This document shows, one piece after another, positions 15,412-24,264 of a stretch of DNA of 64,000 nucleotides (positions are counted from its first letter, which is position 1; the number at the start of each line of letters is the position of its first letter). Made by a program: the position numbers and the translations under genes. Source of the stretch: Microbacterium arabinogalactanolyticum. GTDB lineage: Bacteria; Actinomycetota; Actinomycetes; Actinomycetales; Microbacteriaceae. Location of the stretch: NCBI RefSeq assembly GCF_030268005.1, contig NZ_BRZC01000007.1, positions 953,611-1,017,610 on the forward strand. Direction: 5' to 3'. The notes under the pieces were generated by a model, which was given only the letters and a program-made list of their open reading frames with translations, was not told where the DNA came from and did not search any database.

Positions 15412-16569
15412 ATGCGAACCGGTTCTGCTGTCCTGCTGGTCTGCGATTATTCGCTGAAGTACCTGGGCGGCGCGCAGACCGCGTTCGTGCGGCAGGCCGA
15501 GGCCCTGGGGAGCGAGGGAGTGCCCGTCGTGGTGCTGGCCCCTGACGCCGACGTGCTGACCGCCGACGGCGTCGTGACCGTCGCACCGCCCCGCCGCGGG
15601 ACGATCCCCGTGCTGGATCTGCCGCTGCTCGGTCGCGCCGGCGACCTGGAGCCGCTGATGGCCGCGACCGTGCGCCGGCACGACGTGGGCGCGATCGTCG
15701 TGCACTCGGAATTCGCCCTGGCATCCGCCGCCCTCTCCGTCGGGAAGCGGCTCGGCATCCCCGTGCTGCACACGGTGCACACCTTCTTCTGGCGCGCGCC
15801 GGCCGCGTTGGCGCCGTTCGCACCGCTGGTCTCACGCGTGCACAGCGCGCTGACCGGCATCCGCGACGGCGACCGCTACTCCGGCAGCCATCCGTTGAAC
15901 AACGCCCTGCGCACCATGACGCTGCGCGTCGCTCAGCGCGCCGACATCGTGCTCTCCCCCTCGCGTCACCAGGCCGAGGCGCTGCGGCAGGCGGGCGCAG
16001 GTCACGTGGAGGCGTTCTCGAACGTGGCGCAGCCGCTGCAGGCGACCGATCCCGCGGAAGGCGGTCCGCTGCGGCTGCTGTGGGTGGCCCGCTTCGCGCC
16101 GGAGAAGCGCGTCGAGGTCGCGCTCGACGCCATGCGCGCCGTCGTCGCGCGGGTGGGCGCGGATCGCGTGCACCTCGACGTCGCTGGCGGCACGCACCGG
16201 CCGGTGCCCGGCGTGACGTTCCACGGCCCGGTTCCCGGCGAGCGCGTAGCGGAGCTGATGGATGCCGCGGATGCCGCGCTCATCACCTCGCTCGGCTTCG
16301 ACAACCAGCCGATGGTGGCGCTGGAGGCCTTCGCGCACGGGCGCCCCGTCATCGTGAGCGACCCGGTGCTGGCGACGGAGTTCGGCGACGCCGCACTGGG
16401 AACGTCGACCCCGGATGCCGCAGGACTGGCCGAGCTGATCCTGCGCCTCGAGGCCGATCGCTCGCTGCTGGACGCGCCGCGTGCCGGCGCGCTCGCCTAC
16501 GCCAGCGGCCGGGTCGCCGCGGCGCACGTGGCGAAGCTGCAGGAGCTCATCGCGTCCGTGCGCGCCTGA
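15412..16569 (+). CDS. Glycosyltransferase family 4-type protein
   Basis: Retaining GT-B glycosyltransferase of 385 residues. The N-terminal acceptor domain carries the glycine-rich loop YSLKYLGGAQTAFVRQAEAL near residue 14 and HTVHTFFWRAPA near 123. The C-terminal donor domain has WVARFAPEKRVEVALDAM near 223 and a sugar-nucleotide site GFDNQPMVALEAFAHGRPVI near 293-312, in the place of the family EX7E motif. It probably transfers a sugar to a lipid or cell-surface acceptor in the cytoplasm. It stands alone under a leaderless promoter (TAGACT, seven bases before ATG). Acceptor and donor cannot be read from the sequence. Confidence 0.85.
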   Translation: MRTGSAVLLVCDYSLKYLGGAQTAFVRQAEALGSEGVPVVVLAPDADVLTADGVVTVAPPRRGTIPVLDLPLLGRAGDLEPLMAATVRRHDVGAIVVHSEFALASAALSVGKRLGIPVLHTVHTFFWRAPAALAPFAPLVSRVHSALTGIRDGDRYSGSHPLNNALRTMTLRVAQRADIVLSPSRHQAEALRQAGAGHVEAFSNVAQPLQATDPAEGGPLRLLWVARFAPEKRVEVALDAMRAVVARVGADRVHLDVAGGTHRPVPGVTFHGPVPGERVAELMDAADAALITSLGFDNQPMVALEAFAHGRPVIVSDPVLATEFGDAALGTSTPDAAGLAELILRLEADRSLLDAPRAGALAYASGRVAAAHVAKLQELIASVRA

Positions 16570-16593
16570 GGCGCGCTGCGTCCTTCAGGTCGC

Positions 16594-17652
16594 TCAGTCG
16601 AACAGGGGCACGTCCGGGACGAACTCGCGCGCGCGAGAGCCGGGGTCCGCCGGAAGATCCGCGATCGTGGCGGGGTTCCACTTCGGGTCGCGGTCCTTGT
16701 CGATCAGCTGGGCGCGGATGCCCTCGACCATGTCCGGCTGCGTGGCGAACCACATGATGCGGCGGTACTCGCCCTCCAGCGCCTCGCGCACGCTGCGCAT
16801 CCGGCGCGCCTCGCGCACGGCATCCAGCGTCACGGCCAGCCCGGTCGGGGCGAGCTCCTCCAGCACGGCGAGCGCCGCGGCAGCATCCGGCTCCTCGGAC
16901 GCCCGCAGCCGCGAGACGATCTCGCCGACGGTGTCGGCCGAGAACGCCTCGTCGATCCAGGCGCGTGCGGCGAGCGCCGGCGACGGGTCGGGGGTCTCGT
17001 CGAACAGCAGCACCAGCTCGTTCGGGGTGCCGGGATCGGCCCGCCACGCCAGCGCCTCCCGCAGCGCGTCGAGCCGCTCAGAGGGGACGTAGTGGTCGGC
17101 GAAGCCGAGCTGCACGGCATCCGCTCCGGTCATGCTCTGCCCGGTCAGGCCGAAGTACTCCCCCAGCCTGCCCGGCGCGCGCCCCAGCAGCCAGGTGCCG
17201 CCGACGTCGGGGGTGAAGCCGATGCGCGTCTCGGGCATCGCGAGCTTCGAGCGCTCCGTGACGATCCGCACCGCCGCATGACCGGCCAGGCCGATGCCGC
17301 CGCCCATCGTGATGCCGTCCGCGAAGGCGACGACGGGCTTCGGGTACTCCGCGATCATCGCGTTCATGGCGTACTCCGCACGGAAGAATGCGGCGACATC
17401 ACCCGGATGCCCTCCGACGAGCTGCTCGTACAGTGCGCGCACGTCGCCGCCCGCGCACAGTCCGCGCTCGCCCTCGCCGTCGATCAGCACGGTCTCGATG
17501 TCGGGGTCGTGCGCCCACGCCTTCAGCGCCTCCGTGATGCGCCCGATCATGTCCTGGTCGAGCGCATTGATGGCCCGCGGACGGTTCAGCGTGATGCGCC
17601 CGAGGGAGTTCTCGGCGCGGATGAGGACAGTGGCGGCTTCGGCATCGGTCAC
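16594..17652 (-). CDS. 3-hydroxyisobutyryl-CoA hydrolase-like enoyl-CoA hydratase/isomerase family protein
   Basis: Crotonase-fold protein of 352 residues. Its length and motifs match HIBCH, the valine-pathway thioesterase that frees 3-hydroxyisobutyrate, rather than ordinary 260-residue enoyl-CoA hydratases. Key segments are LNRPRAINALDQDM near 23, the oxyanion-hole strip LCAGGDVRALYEQ near 65, FRAEYAMNAMIAEYPKPVVA near 90, DGITMGGGIGLAGH near 112, and MPETRIGFTPDVGG near 139 with the Glu/Asp pair used in catalysis. The GTG start at 17652 follows TAGCCT by six bases (leaderless). No other valine-catabolism gene is adjacent. Confidence 0.88.
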   Translation of the reverse strand: MTDAEAATVLIRAENSLGRITLNRPRAINALDQDMIGRITEALKAWAHDPDIETVLIDGEGERGLCAGGDVRALYEQLVGGHPGDVAAFFRAEYAMNAMIAEYPKPVVAFADGITMGGGIGLAGHAAVRIVTERSKLAMPETRIGFTPDVGGTWLLGRAPGRLGEYFGLTGQSMTGADAVQLGFADHYVPSERLDALREALAWRADPGTPNELVLLFDETPDPSPALAARAWIDEAFSADTVGEIVSRLRASEEPDAAAALAVLEELAPTGLAVTLDAVREARRMRSVREALEGEYRRIMWFATQPDMVEGIRAQLIDKDRDPKWNPATIADLPADPGSRAREFVPDVPLFD

Positions 17653-17786
17653 GCCGTCAGGCTACTCCGCTTGGCGTTTCGCCCCTATTCGGGGGCCGGG
17701 ATCGCGGTTTCCGGCAAGGTGAGACCCGGATTCACAGGGTTTTCCGAGAAGATAGGGGGAACTGACTGCAACAGGGGGAGACTGTC

Positions 17787-20441
17787 ATGCCTCAGGGACA
17801 GGTGCTCGAGTTCAACCGGGTCACGAAGCGCTTCGGCGACGTGACCGCGGTCGCCGACCTGTCCGTGCGCGTCGAACCCGGCGTCGTCACGGCTTTCCTC
17901 GGCCCGAACGGGGCCGGCAAGACGACGTCGCTGCGGATGCTGCTCGGCCAGATCCGCCCGTCCTCGGGCACGGCGACGATCGGCGGTTCCGCCTACTCGG
18001 AGCTGCGCCAGCCGCTCCGCTCGATCGGCGCCGTCCTCGAAGAGGCCTCGTACCGTCCGCGCCGCACCGCTGCGCGTCAGCTGTCGATCGCGGCGAAGGC
18101 GAACGGCATCCCGGCATCCCGCGTCGACGAGGTGCTGCGCCTGGTCGGCCTGCAGGACGATGCCGACACGCGTCTGGGCAGCTACTCGCTCGGCATGCGC
18201 CAGCGCCTGGCCGTGGCATCCGCTCTGCTCGGGGACCCGGGCGTGCTGGTGCTCGACGAGCCCGCGAACGGGCTCGACCCCGAGGGCATCCGGTGGATGC
18301 GCCTGCTGATGCGTCGCCTCGCCGACGAGGGCCGTACCGTGCTGGTGTCCTCGCACGTGCTCAGCGAGATCGAGCAGGTCGCCGACGATGTGGTGGTGCT
18401 GTCGAAGGGTCGCGCGGTGTTCGCCGGCTCGATCGACAAGCTCGCCGATCCGGCCGGCGGCGCCGTGATCGTGGATGCCGAGCACCGCGCGCAGCTGATC
18501 ACCGCGCTCTCGGCGGCCAAGCTGAACTTCGACGTGCTGCGCTCCGGCGTGACCGTGCGGGACTCGGATGCCGCGACGGTCGGCGCCATCACCGCCGCTG
18601 CCGGCGTGCCCCTGACGCTGCTGCAGCAGCGCGGCCCCAGCCTGGAGGACGTCTTCCTCGATCTCGTCTACGGTCGCCGCTCGGACAGCCCGCGCCTGGA
18701 CCAGGTGGCCAACCCCGTCGCGCACGCACCGCAGGACGAGGCGGCTTCCGCTCCGGCCGCCGGTCTCGCGACCGCAGGTGCCGCCGCGGTGGTCGCCGAC
18801 GGCGGTCTGGTCGCGGCCGCGGGCGTCGGCTACGGCACGGCACCGGTGGACATCGTCCCCGGTGTGACGGCGGACGCTGACGGTGCCGCCGTGGATGGCG
18901 AGTCCGAGACGGATGCTGCTGCCAGCGACACCGCGGACGCTGGCGCCGCCGATACGTCGGCCGAGGACCCCGATGCCGGCGCCGCCGTGGGGGTGCTGCC
19001 CTGGAGCGCGCCGGAGTCCGCTGCGCCTGCCGAGGTGACCGACGGCGATGCGGACGAGGACTCCACCGACGAGGGCGTCGCCGCTGCGTCGACCTCGGGT
19101 GCCGAAGACACCGCCGCGGAGAGCGCCGACGAGCCGAACGACCGCGAAGACGCCGGCAGCCCTGCGGAGGGCGACGACACCGACGCCGCGACGAACCTCG
19201 ATGAGGCGGACGACGCGGACGACGCGGAGGACGCCGGCCGCGAGACCGACGTCGACGAGACCGATGCCGACGGTGGCACGGTGGGGGCCGACGAGGCGAA
19301 CGCCGACGAAGCGAACCTAGACGAGGCGAACCTCGACGAGGTCAGCGAAGTCGAGGACGCCGGTCACGAGACCGACGGCGACGAGACCGACGGCGACGAG
19401 ACCAGTGGCCACGAGACGGACGCTGACGGCGCTGGCAGTGACTCGGACTTCGACGAGGCGAACGCCGGCGAGGCGAACGCTGACGACGCAGGCGATGCGC
19501 GCGATGCCGCCGAGGGCCCCGCGGACGGCGACGGGGGCCTGTCGCACGACGCCGATGACTCGGCGGACGACACCCACTTCGACGGCGACGAATCCGCGAA
19601 CGCGGAGGACGCGGGCAGCGGACGCTCGGGCGACGCGCCCGACAACGTGATCGAGTCCGGCGACGACAGCAACAACGACTCCCGCGCCCACGACGACTCC
19701 GCCGCCCACGACGACTTCGACGCGCACGGCGACGACGACCCGTCCGAGCACGCCGAACACCCGGCATCCGACGGCGACGGCGACGCCTCCGCCCCGGATG
19801 ACACCGCGACGGACGAGGCACCGGACGAGGACGATGACGCCGCCACGTCGCTGCGCGATGCGGTGGCGGGACTCTGGGCACCGCGCGTCGTGGACAGCGC
19901 CGACACCGGCCGAGCAGACGCTGGGGACGAGGACGAGACCGCAACCCGCGAGGATGTCGCTCCCGAGCAGCCCGCCGCACCGGTCGACCCGGCCGACTTC
20001 TTCACCGATCCCGACGAGCGTCCCGGCGTCCTGCCGAACGCCACCGGCGCCATCTCGATCTCGCCGCTGACCGACCGGACGACGTTCACGGAGCTGATCA
20101 CCGGCATCCCGGCATCCGCGTCTCTCGGCGATACCGAGGCTCCCGCGCCGGCCACCGAGGCGATCCCCGTCTTCACGCCGCCCCTGTCGCACGACGAGGA
20201 CGACGACGAGGGCGTCGTGGACGACATCCCCGAGGACGACCCGCGCCTGGCCGCGATGCGCAGCTCGCTCTCCAGCGCCGCCAGCCGGTTCTTCGACGGC
20301 CCCGCGCCCGACTACCCCTACGGCGATGTCCCGAAGCCGGATGCCGCCGATGAGCAGGAGTCAGCGGACGCCGAGCGGTCGGACGATGACAACGGCGACG
20401 AGGGCGACGAGAACCGCGAGGGCGACCAGCACCACGGCTGA
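17787..20441 (+). CDS. ABC transporter ATPase with an exceptionally long acidic low-complexity C-terminal tail
   Basis: A protein of 884 residues. Residues 1-300 are a standard single ABC ATPase: Walker A GPNGAGKTTSLRML near 37, signature YSLGMRQRL near 133, LVLDEPANGLDPEG near 153 and H-loop VSSHVLSEIEQVADD near 190. It resembles the ATPases of ABC-2 type exporters. Residues about 310-884 are Asp/Glu/Ala-rich with almost no hydrophobic core, and include two runs of pentapeptide repeats (DEAN- and DETDG-like). A short less acidic patch, FFTDPDERPGVLP to TELITGIPASA (near 745-775), could be a binding motif. Its usual permease partner is absent on both sides. RBS GGGGAG; start ATG 17787. Confidence 0.85.
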   Translation: MPQGQVLEFNRVTKRFGDVTAVADLSVRVEPGVVTAFLGPNGAGKTTSLRMLLGQIRPSSGTATIGGSAYSELRQPLRSIGAVLEEASYRPRRTAARQLSIAAKANGIPASRVDEVLRLVGLQDDADTRLGSYSLGMRQRLAVASALLGDPGVLVLDEPANGLDPEGIRWMRLLMRRLADEGRTVLVSSHVLSEIEQVADDVVVLSKGRAVFAGSIDKLADPAGGAVIVDAEHRAQLITALSAAKLNFDVLRSGVTVRDSDAATVGAITAAAGVPLTLLQQRGPSLEDVFLDLVYGRRSDSPRLDQVANPVAHAPQDEAASAPAAGLATAGAAAVVADGGLVAAAGVGYGTAPVDIVPGVTADADGAAVDGESETDAAASDTADAGAADTSAEDPDAGAAVGVLPWSAPESAAPAEVTDGDADEDSTDEGVAAASTSGAEDTAAESADEPNDREDAGSPAEGDDTDAATNLDEADDADDAEDAGRETDVDETDADGGTVGADEANADEANLDEANLDEVSEVEDAGHETDGDETDGDETSGHETDADGAGSDSDFDEANAGEANADDAGDARDAAEGPADGDGGLSHDADDSADDTHFDGDESANAEDAGSGRSGDAPDNVIESGDDSNNDSRAHDDSAAHDDFDAHGDDDPSEHAEHPASDGDGDASAPDDTATDEAPDEDDDAATSLRDAVAGLWAPRVVDSADTGRADAGDEDETATREDVAPEQPAAPVDPADFFTDPDERPGVLPNATGAISISPLTDRTTFTELITGIPASASLGDTEAPAPATEAIPVFTPPLSHDEDDDEGVVDDIPEDDPRLAAMRSSLSSAASRFFDGPAPDYPYGDVPKPDAADEQESADAERSDDDNGDEGDENREGDQHHG
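19290..19424 (+). repeat. Tandem 15-bp coding repeats inside the acidic tail
   Basis: Two blocks of four imperfect 15-mers lie in frame within the ABC ATPase gene. At 19290-19349 the unit is GACGAGGCGAACGCC and encodes DEANA/DEANL. At 19365-19424 the unit is GACGAGACCGACGGC and encodes HETDG/DETDG. Slippage between copies is the obvious way the tail could expand or shrink by five residues without a frameshift. Allelic variation in related strains is predicted. Confidence 0.85.
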
Positions 20442-20467
20442 TCGCCGCAGACCGCGGAAGGCTGGGG

Positions 20468-20914
20468 TCAGGCCGGCCGAGGCCGGATGACGGGACGCTG
20501 ACGCGGCTTCGTCACGGGCACCGATCCGGTGGCGATCTCGACGACGTCGGCGGGCTCGGCGCTCACCTCGAGGCGCAGCGACTGCATGAGGGCAAGACCG
20601 TGGCGAGTGGTGAGGATCAGCCGCTGGTACTGCTCGTCGCCCTCGAGGTCGATGACCACGCTGGGACGACGCTTGCGGATCAGCACGAAATCCGTCGTGC
20701 CCGCGCCCTTCCAGGTGCCTGCGGCCAGGATGCCGGGGATGTAGGTTCCGGGTCCGGGGACGCCGCGCAGCCAGGTCCACGCATCGTCGGTGAGCTGCAC
20801 GCGGGTGATGTGCTCGCGCTCGACGCGCACGTTCTCGCGGTGGAACGTCGACGCGCGCTCGATCGGCGACAGGACCACCTCGAGTCGCGTCTGATCCAGC
20901 AGGAGCGTCACCAT
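20468..20914 (-). CDS. Small protein of unknown function, possible PH-like fold
   Basis: A protein of 148 residues, not confidently assigned. It starts MVTLLLDQTRLEVVLSPIER and continues with alternating beta-strand-like stretches (HITRVQLTDDAWTWLRG, GTWKGAGTTDFVLIRKRRPS, VVIDLEGDEQYQRLILTTRH), which resembles bacterial PH-like proteins. The C-terminal 15 residues are Pro/Arg-rich. No membrane segment is visible. ATG 20914 (a GTG codon lies directly before it) follows CAGACT by six bases, the leaderless pattern seen throughout the window. It converges with the acidic-tail ABC gene, whose stop is 26 bases away. Confidence 0.65.
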   Translation of the reverse strand: MVTLLLDQTRLEVVLSPIERASTFHRENVRVEREHITRVQLTDDAWTWLRGVPGPGTYIPGILAAGTWKGAGTTDFVLIRKRRPSVVIDLEGDEQYQRLILTTRHGLALMQSLRLEVSAEPADVVEIATGSVPVTKPRQRPVIRPRPA

Positions 20915-20973
20915 CACCCCAGTCTGCCAGCGCCGCCCTGCAAGATGCCTGCGACTTGCTCACAAGGCGGCAA

Positions 20974-21032
20974 CGATCCGTTGTGCGGATCGACGAACGA
21001 GAGAGCGACCGGACGCGCGGACGACCGGTCGC
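20974..21032 (-). terminator. Two hairpins downstream of hemL
   Basis: Two stems follow the hemL stop on its strand: GCGACCGG/CCGGTCGC (21005-21012 with 21025-21032, 12-nt loop) and CGATCCG/CGGATCG (20974-20980 with 20986-20992, 5-nt loop). Neither has a U-tract, so termination is plausible but not demonstrated by sequence. Confidence 0.45.
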
Positions 21033-21038
21033 GCGGAG

Positions 21039-22361
21039 TCAGGCGGTGGCGGATGCCGCGGCCGCCGCGGCCGCGGGCAGGGCGGCCTCGATCGCGGCGA
21101 GCTCCACCTCGTCGTGCGCGGCCGTGAGGAACCACGCCTCGAAAACGCTCGGGGGCAGCGCGATCCCCTGCTCGCGCATGGCGTGGAAGAACGGCGCGTA
21201 CCGGAACGACTCCTGAGCCTGCGCCTCCGCGTAGGTCTTCGGCGCCTCGGCCGAGAAGGCCACGCCGAACAGGCTGCCGGCGCGCGGCACGGCGTGCACG
21301 ACGCCCGCATTGGTCAGGGCGCGGTGGAGAGCATCGGCCAGGCGGGATGCCGCGGCGTCGATCTTCGCATACACCTCGGGCGTCGCCAGGCGCAGCGTCG
21401 CCAGGCCCGCCGCGACCGAGAGCGGGTTGCCCGACAGCGTGCCGGCCTGATAGACCGGGCCCACCGGCGCCAGCAGGTCCATGACCGAGGCGCGTCCCCC
21501 GAGCGCCGCGAGCGGCATCCCGCCGCCGACGACCTTGCCGAAGGTGATGATGTCGGGCAGGTACTGCTCGCCGGCCTCCTGCTGCAGGCCCCAGTAGCCG
21601 GCCGGGTGCACGCGGAACCCGGTGAGCACCTCGTCAAGGATCATCAGCGCGCCGTGCGCGTGCGCGGTCTCGGCGATCAGCCTGTTGAAGCCGGGCAGCG
21701 GCGGGACGACGCCCATGTTCGCGGACGCGGCCTCGACGATCACCGCGGCGATGCGGTCGCCGTGCTCTGCGAAGACCTCGGCGAGGGCATCCGGGTCGTT
21801 GTAGTCGATCACGAGCGTCTGCGCGGCGATCGGAGCGGGCACACCGGCCGAACCGGGCAGCGCGAGCGTCGCGACGCCGGAGCCGGCGGCGGCCAGCAGC
21901 CCGTCGGAATGCCCGTGGTAGTGACCGGCGAACTTCACCAGCAGGTCGCGTCCGGTGGCGCCGCGGGCCAGGCGGATGGCTGTCATGGTCGCCTCGGTAC
22001 CGGTCGACACCATGCGCACGTGCTCGACCGGGCGCGCGTCGCCCGCCTGCACGCGATCGGCGATCAGCTGCGCGAGCTCGACCTCCCCCTCCGTGGGGGC
22101 GCCGAAGGACAGACCGCGGGTCGCGGCCTCCTGCACCGCTCGCACGACCTCGGGGTGCGTGTGACCGAGCAGCGCCGGGCCCCAGGACGCGACGAGGTCG
22201 ATGTACTCCGTGCCCGCGGCATCCGTCACCCTGGCGCCGTTCGCGGATGCCAGGAACCGGGGCGTCCCGCCCACCGAGCCGTACGCCCGCACCGGCGAGT
22301 TCACGCCTCCGGGGATCACCGCGCGGGCGGCGTCGAACAGGGTGTCATTGCGGTCGGTCAT
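21039..22361 (-). CDS. hemL: Glutamate-1-semialdehyde 2,1-aminomutase
   Basis: PLP enzyme of 440 residues that converts glutamate-1-semialdehyde into 5-aminolevulinate, the last step of the C5 route to heme precursors. Family segments are [17 protein letters not shown] near residue 16, [16 protein letters not shown] near 118, NANMG-type [12 protein letters not shown] near 210, DEVLTGFRV near 243 and [19 protein letters not shown] near 270, which holds the PLP lysine. The Ala-rich last 12 residues are a local extension. It is transcribed separately from hemB: TAGGCT (22369-22374, minus strand) ends seven bases before ATG. Together with hemA (29972) it completes ALA synthesis. Confidence 0.96.
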   Translation of the reverse strand: MTDRNDTLFDAARAVIPGGVNSPVRAYGSVGGTPRFLASANGARVTDAAGTEYIDLVASWGPALLGHTHPEVVRAVQEAATRGLSFGAPTEGEVELAQLIADRVQAGDARPVEHVRMVSTGTEATMTAIRLARGATGRDLLVKFAGHYHGHSDGLLAAAGSGVATLALPGSAGVPAPIAAQTLVIDYNDPDALAEVFAEHGDRIAAVIVEAASANMGVVPPLPGFNRLIAETAHAHGALMILDEVLTGFRVHPAGYWGLQQEAGEQYLPDIITFGKVVGGGMPLAALGGRASVMDLLAPVGPVYQAGTLSGNPLSVAAGLATLRLATPEVYAKIDAAASRLADALHRALTNAGVVHAVPRAGSLFGVAFSAEAPKTYAEAQAQESFRYAPFFHAMREQGIALPPSVFEAWFLTAAHDEVELAAIEAALPAAAAAAASATA

Positions 22362-22408
22362 GGATACAAGCCTACGGATGCCGGCTATGTGCGCGCCTCA
22401 GCGGACGC

Positions 22409-22456
22409 TCCAGGCTGTTTCCCTGATCCACGCTGTTTCGCACAGTGCGAAACAGA
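22409..22456. repeat. Incomplete quadruplet-like repeat D in the hemB-hemL gap
   Basis: GCTGTTTC occurs at 22414-22421 and 22432-22439 (18 nt apart), followed by the inverse GAAACAG at 22449-22455. The inner pair forms CTGTTTCGCA-CAG-TGCGAAACAG, a 10-bp stem with a 3-nt loop. The fourth unit expected from the pattern at 1981, 31737 and 56795 is missing or decayed. It may act as a terminator behind hemB. Confidence 0.5.
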
Positions 22457-22468
22457 TCCGGGCGCCAC

Positions 22469-23446
22469 TCAGCGCAGCCACTCGGCCGCTTCGACCGCCC
22501 AGTACGTCAGCACGGCGTCGGCACCGGCGCGCCGGATCGACAGCAGCGACTCCAGGATGGCCGCGCGGCGGTCGATCCAGCCGTTCGCGGCGGCGGACTC
22601 GATCATCGCGTACTCGCCCGAGACCTGGTACGCCCACACCGGCACGTCCACGGCGTCGCGCACCTCGCGCACCATGTCGAGGAACGCCATCGCCGGCTTC
22701 ACCATCACGATGTCGGCACCCTCGTCCACGTCGAACAGCGCCTCGCGCACGCCCTCGCGGCGGTTGCCGGCATCCATCTGGTAGGTGCGGCGGTCGCCCT
22801 TCAGCTGCGAGTCCACGGCCTCACGGAAGGGACCGTAGAAGGCGCTGGCGTACTTGGCCGAGTAGGCCAGCAGCAGGGTGTCCTGGAAGCCCTCGGTGTC
22901 GAGCGCCTCGCGGATCGCGGCGACCTGGCCGTCCATCATGCCGCTCAGGCCGAGCAGCTGCGAGCCGGCCCGCGCCTGCGCGAGAGCCATCGAGCGGTAG
23001 CGGTCCAGCGTCGCGTCGTTGTCGACGGCACCCGAGGTGTCGAGGACCCCGCAGTGCCCGTGGTCGGTGAACTCGTCCAGGCACAGGTCGGTCTGCACGA
23101 CCAGGGCGTCGCCCACCTCGGCGGCGACCGCGGCGGTCGCGACGTTCAGGATGCCCTCGGGGTCGTCCGCACCCGAGCCGTCGGCGTCGCGCACCTCGGG
23201 GATGCCGAACAGCATGACTCCGCCGATGCCGGTCTCAGCGGCATCCGCTGCCGCCCGGCGCAGCGAGTCGAGCGAGTGCTGCACGACACCGGGCATGGAG
23301 CCGATCGCCGCGGGCTCGGACAGGTCCTCGCGGACGAACATCGGCAGCACCAGCTGCTGCGCCGAGAGCGAGGTCTCGCGCACCAGGTTCCGCACCGGGG
23401 CGGACTGGCGCAGCCGGCGCAGCCGGGTCTCGGGGAAGCGGGTCAT
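22469..23446 (-). CDS. hemB: Porphobilinogen synthase (5-aminolevulinate dehydratase)
   Basis: Condenses two 5-aminolevulinates to porphobilinogen. At 325 residues it has the normal length. Two catalytic lysines sit in AYSAKYASAFYGPFR (near 192) and DIVMVKPAMAFLDMV (near 245). The metal segment reads DLCLDEFTDHGHCG (near 115-128): the first and third cysteines of the zinc site are present but the middle one is Asp, so metal use may differ from the three-Cys E. coli enzyme. The start overlaps the hemD stop by four bases (ATGA), so it is part of the hemQ-C-D-B operon. Confidence 0.96.
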   Translation of the reverse strand: MTRFPETRLRRLRQSAPVRNLVRETSLSAQQLVLPMFVREDLSEPAAIGSMPGVVQHSLDSLRRAAADAAETGIGGVMLFGIPEVRDADGSGADDPEGILNVATAAVAAEVGDALVVQTDLCLDEFTDHGHCGVLDTSGAVDNDATLDRYRSMALAQARAGSQLLGLSGMMDGQVAAIREALDTEGFQDTLLLAYSAKYASAFYGPFREAVDSQLKGDRRTYQMDAGNRREGVREALFDVDEGADIVMVKPAMAFLDMVREVRDAVDVPVWAYQVSGEYAMIESAAANGWIDRRAAILESLLSIRRAGADAVLTYWAVEAAEWLR

Positions 23447-24264
23447 GAGGTGAACTCGTCCGCCGCGAACTCGTCCGCCGCGTGCGGGAGGGTGAAGTGC
23501 GACACCGTCTCGATCAGCGCGTCCACGGTCTGCCGGTCGGCGACGACGGAGATCGGCAGACCCGCCTTCTGCGCGTCCTTCGCGGTACGGGGGCCGATGG
23601 CCGCGAGCAGCGTGGAATCGGGGATCTCGGGGAACTGCTCGCGCACCTGACTCGCGACCGAGCCGCTGGTGATCAGGATGGCGTTGATGCGGCCGTTCTC
23701 CACATCACGGCGGATGCGGTCGGTGACCGGCACCCCCACCGTGCGGTAGGCGACCACGCTGTCGACGTCGTGGCCGGCGTCGTTGAGCAGGACGGAGAGC
23801 ACGGGCTTGGCGATCTCGCTGCGCAGCGACAGGACGCGACGGGGCTCCGGCTCGAGGGCGATCATCTGCTCGGCCATTCCCGCCGCCGAGTTGTCGAGCT
23901 CCGGGACGAGGGCGACCTCGTAGCCCACCGCGAGCAGAGCGGCCGCGGTGGTCTCGCCGACGGCGGCGATCTTCGTGCGCTTGGGCACCGTGACCCGGTG
24001 TGCGAACAGCACGTCCACCGTGGTGGCGCTCGTGACGGTCAGCCAGTCGTAGTGGCCCTCCTGCAGCCGCTCGAGCGCGGCATCCAGAGCATCCTGATCC
24101 GTGGTGGGGGCGAAGTTGATCAGCGGGGCCACGACGGGCACTGCTCCCTGCGCTCGCAGGCTCGCGGCGACGCTGTCGCCCCACGGGCCACCACGGGGCA
24201 CGAGGACGCGCCAACCGTCCAGCGGCTTGGCCGTTTTCGTTTCGGAAGCAGTCATCAGGATCAC
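23443..24264 (-). CDS. hemD: Uroporphyrinogen-III synthase
   Basis: Cyclises hydroxymethylbilane to uroporphyrinogen III with inversion of ring D. At about 270 residues, the sequence is poorly conserved as usual, but RVLVPRGGPWGDSVAASLRAQGA near 20, YDWLTVTSATTVDVL near 73, KIAAVGETTAAAL near 98, and INAILITSGSVASQV followed by AAIGPRTAKDAQKAG (near 190-230) give the bidomain pattern. GTG 24264 overlaps the hemC stop (GTGA) and is preferred for translational coupling; ATG 24255 is an alternative. It lies in order between hemC and hemB. Confidence 0.92.
   Translation of the reverse strand: MILMTASETKTAKPLDGWRVLVPRGGPWGDSVAASLRAQGAVPVVAPLINFAPTTDQDALDAALERLQEGHYDWLTVTSATTVDVLFAHRVTVPKRTKIAAVGETTAAALLAVGYEVALVPELDNSAAGMAEQMIALEPEPRRVLSLRSEIAKPVLSVLLNDAGHDVDSVVAYRTVGVPVTDRIRRDVENGRINAILITSGSVASQVREQFPEIPDSTLLAAIGPRTAKDAQKAGLPISVVADRQTVDALIETVSHFTLPHAADEFAADEFTS

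Noticed and set aside
19290..20441. Acidic tail of the ABC ATPase as a frameshift artefact
   Set aside because: The frame stays open for about 1.7 kb with strong GC3, uniform acidic composition and a natural stop; the other frames look like shadows.
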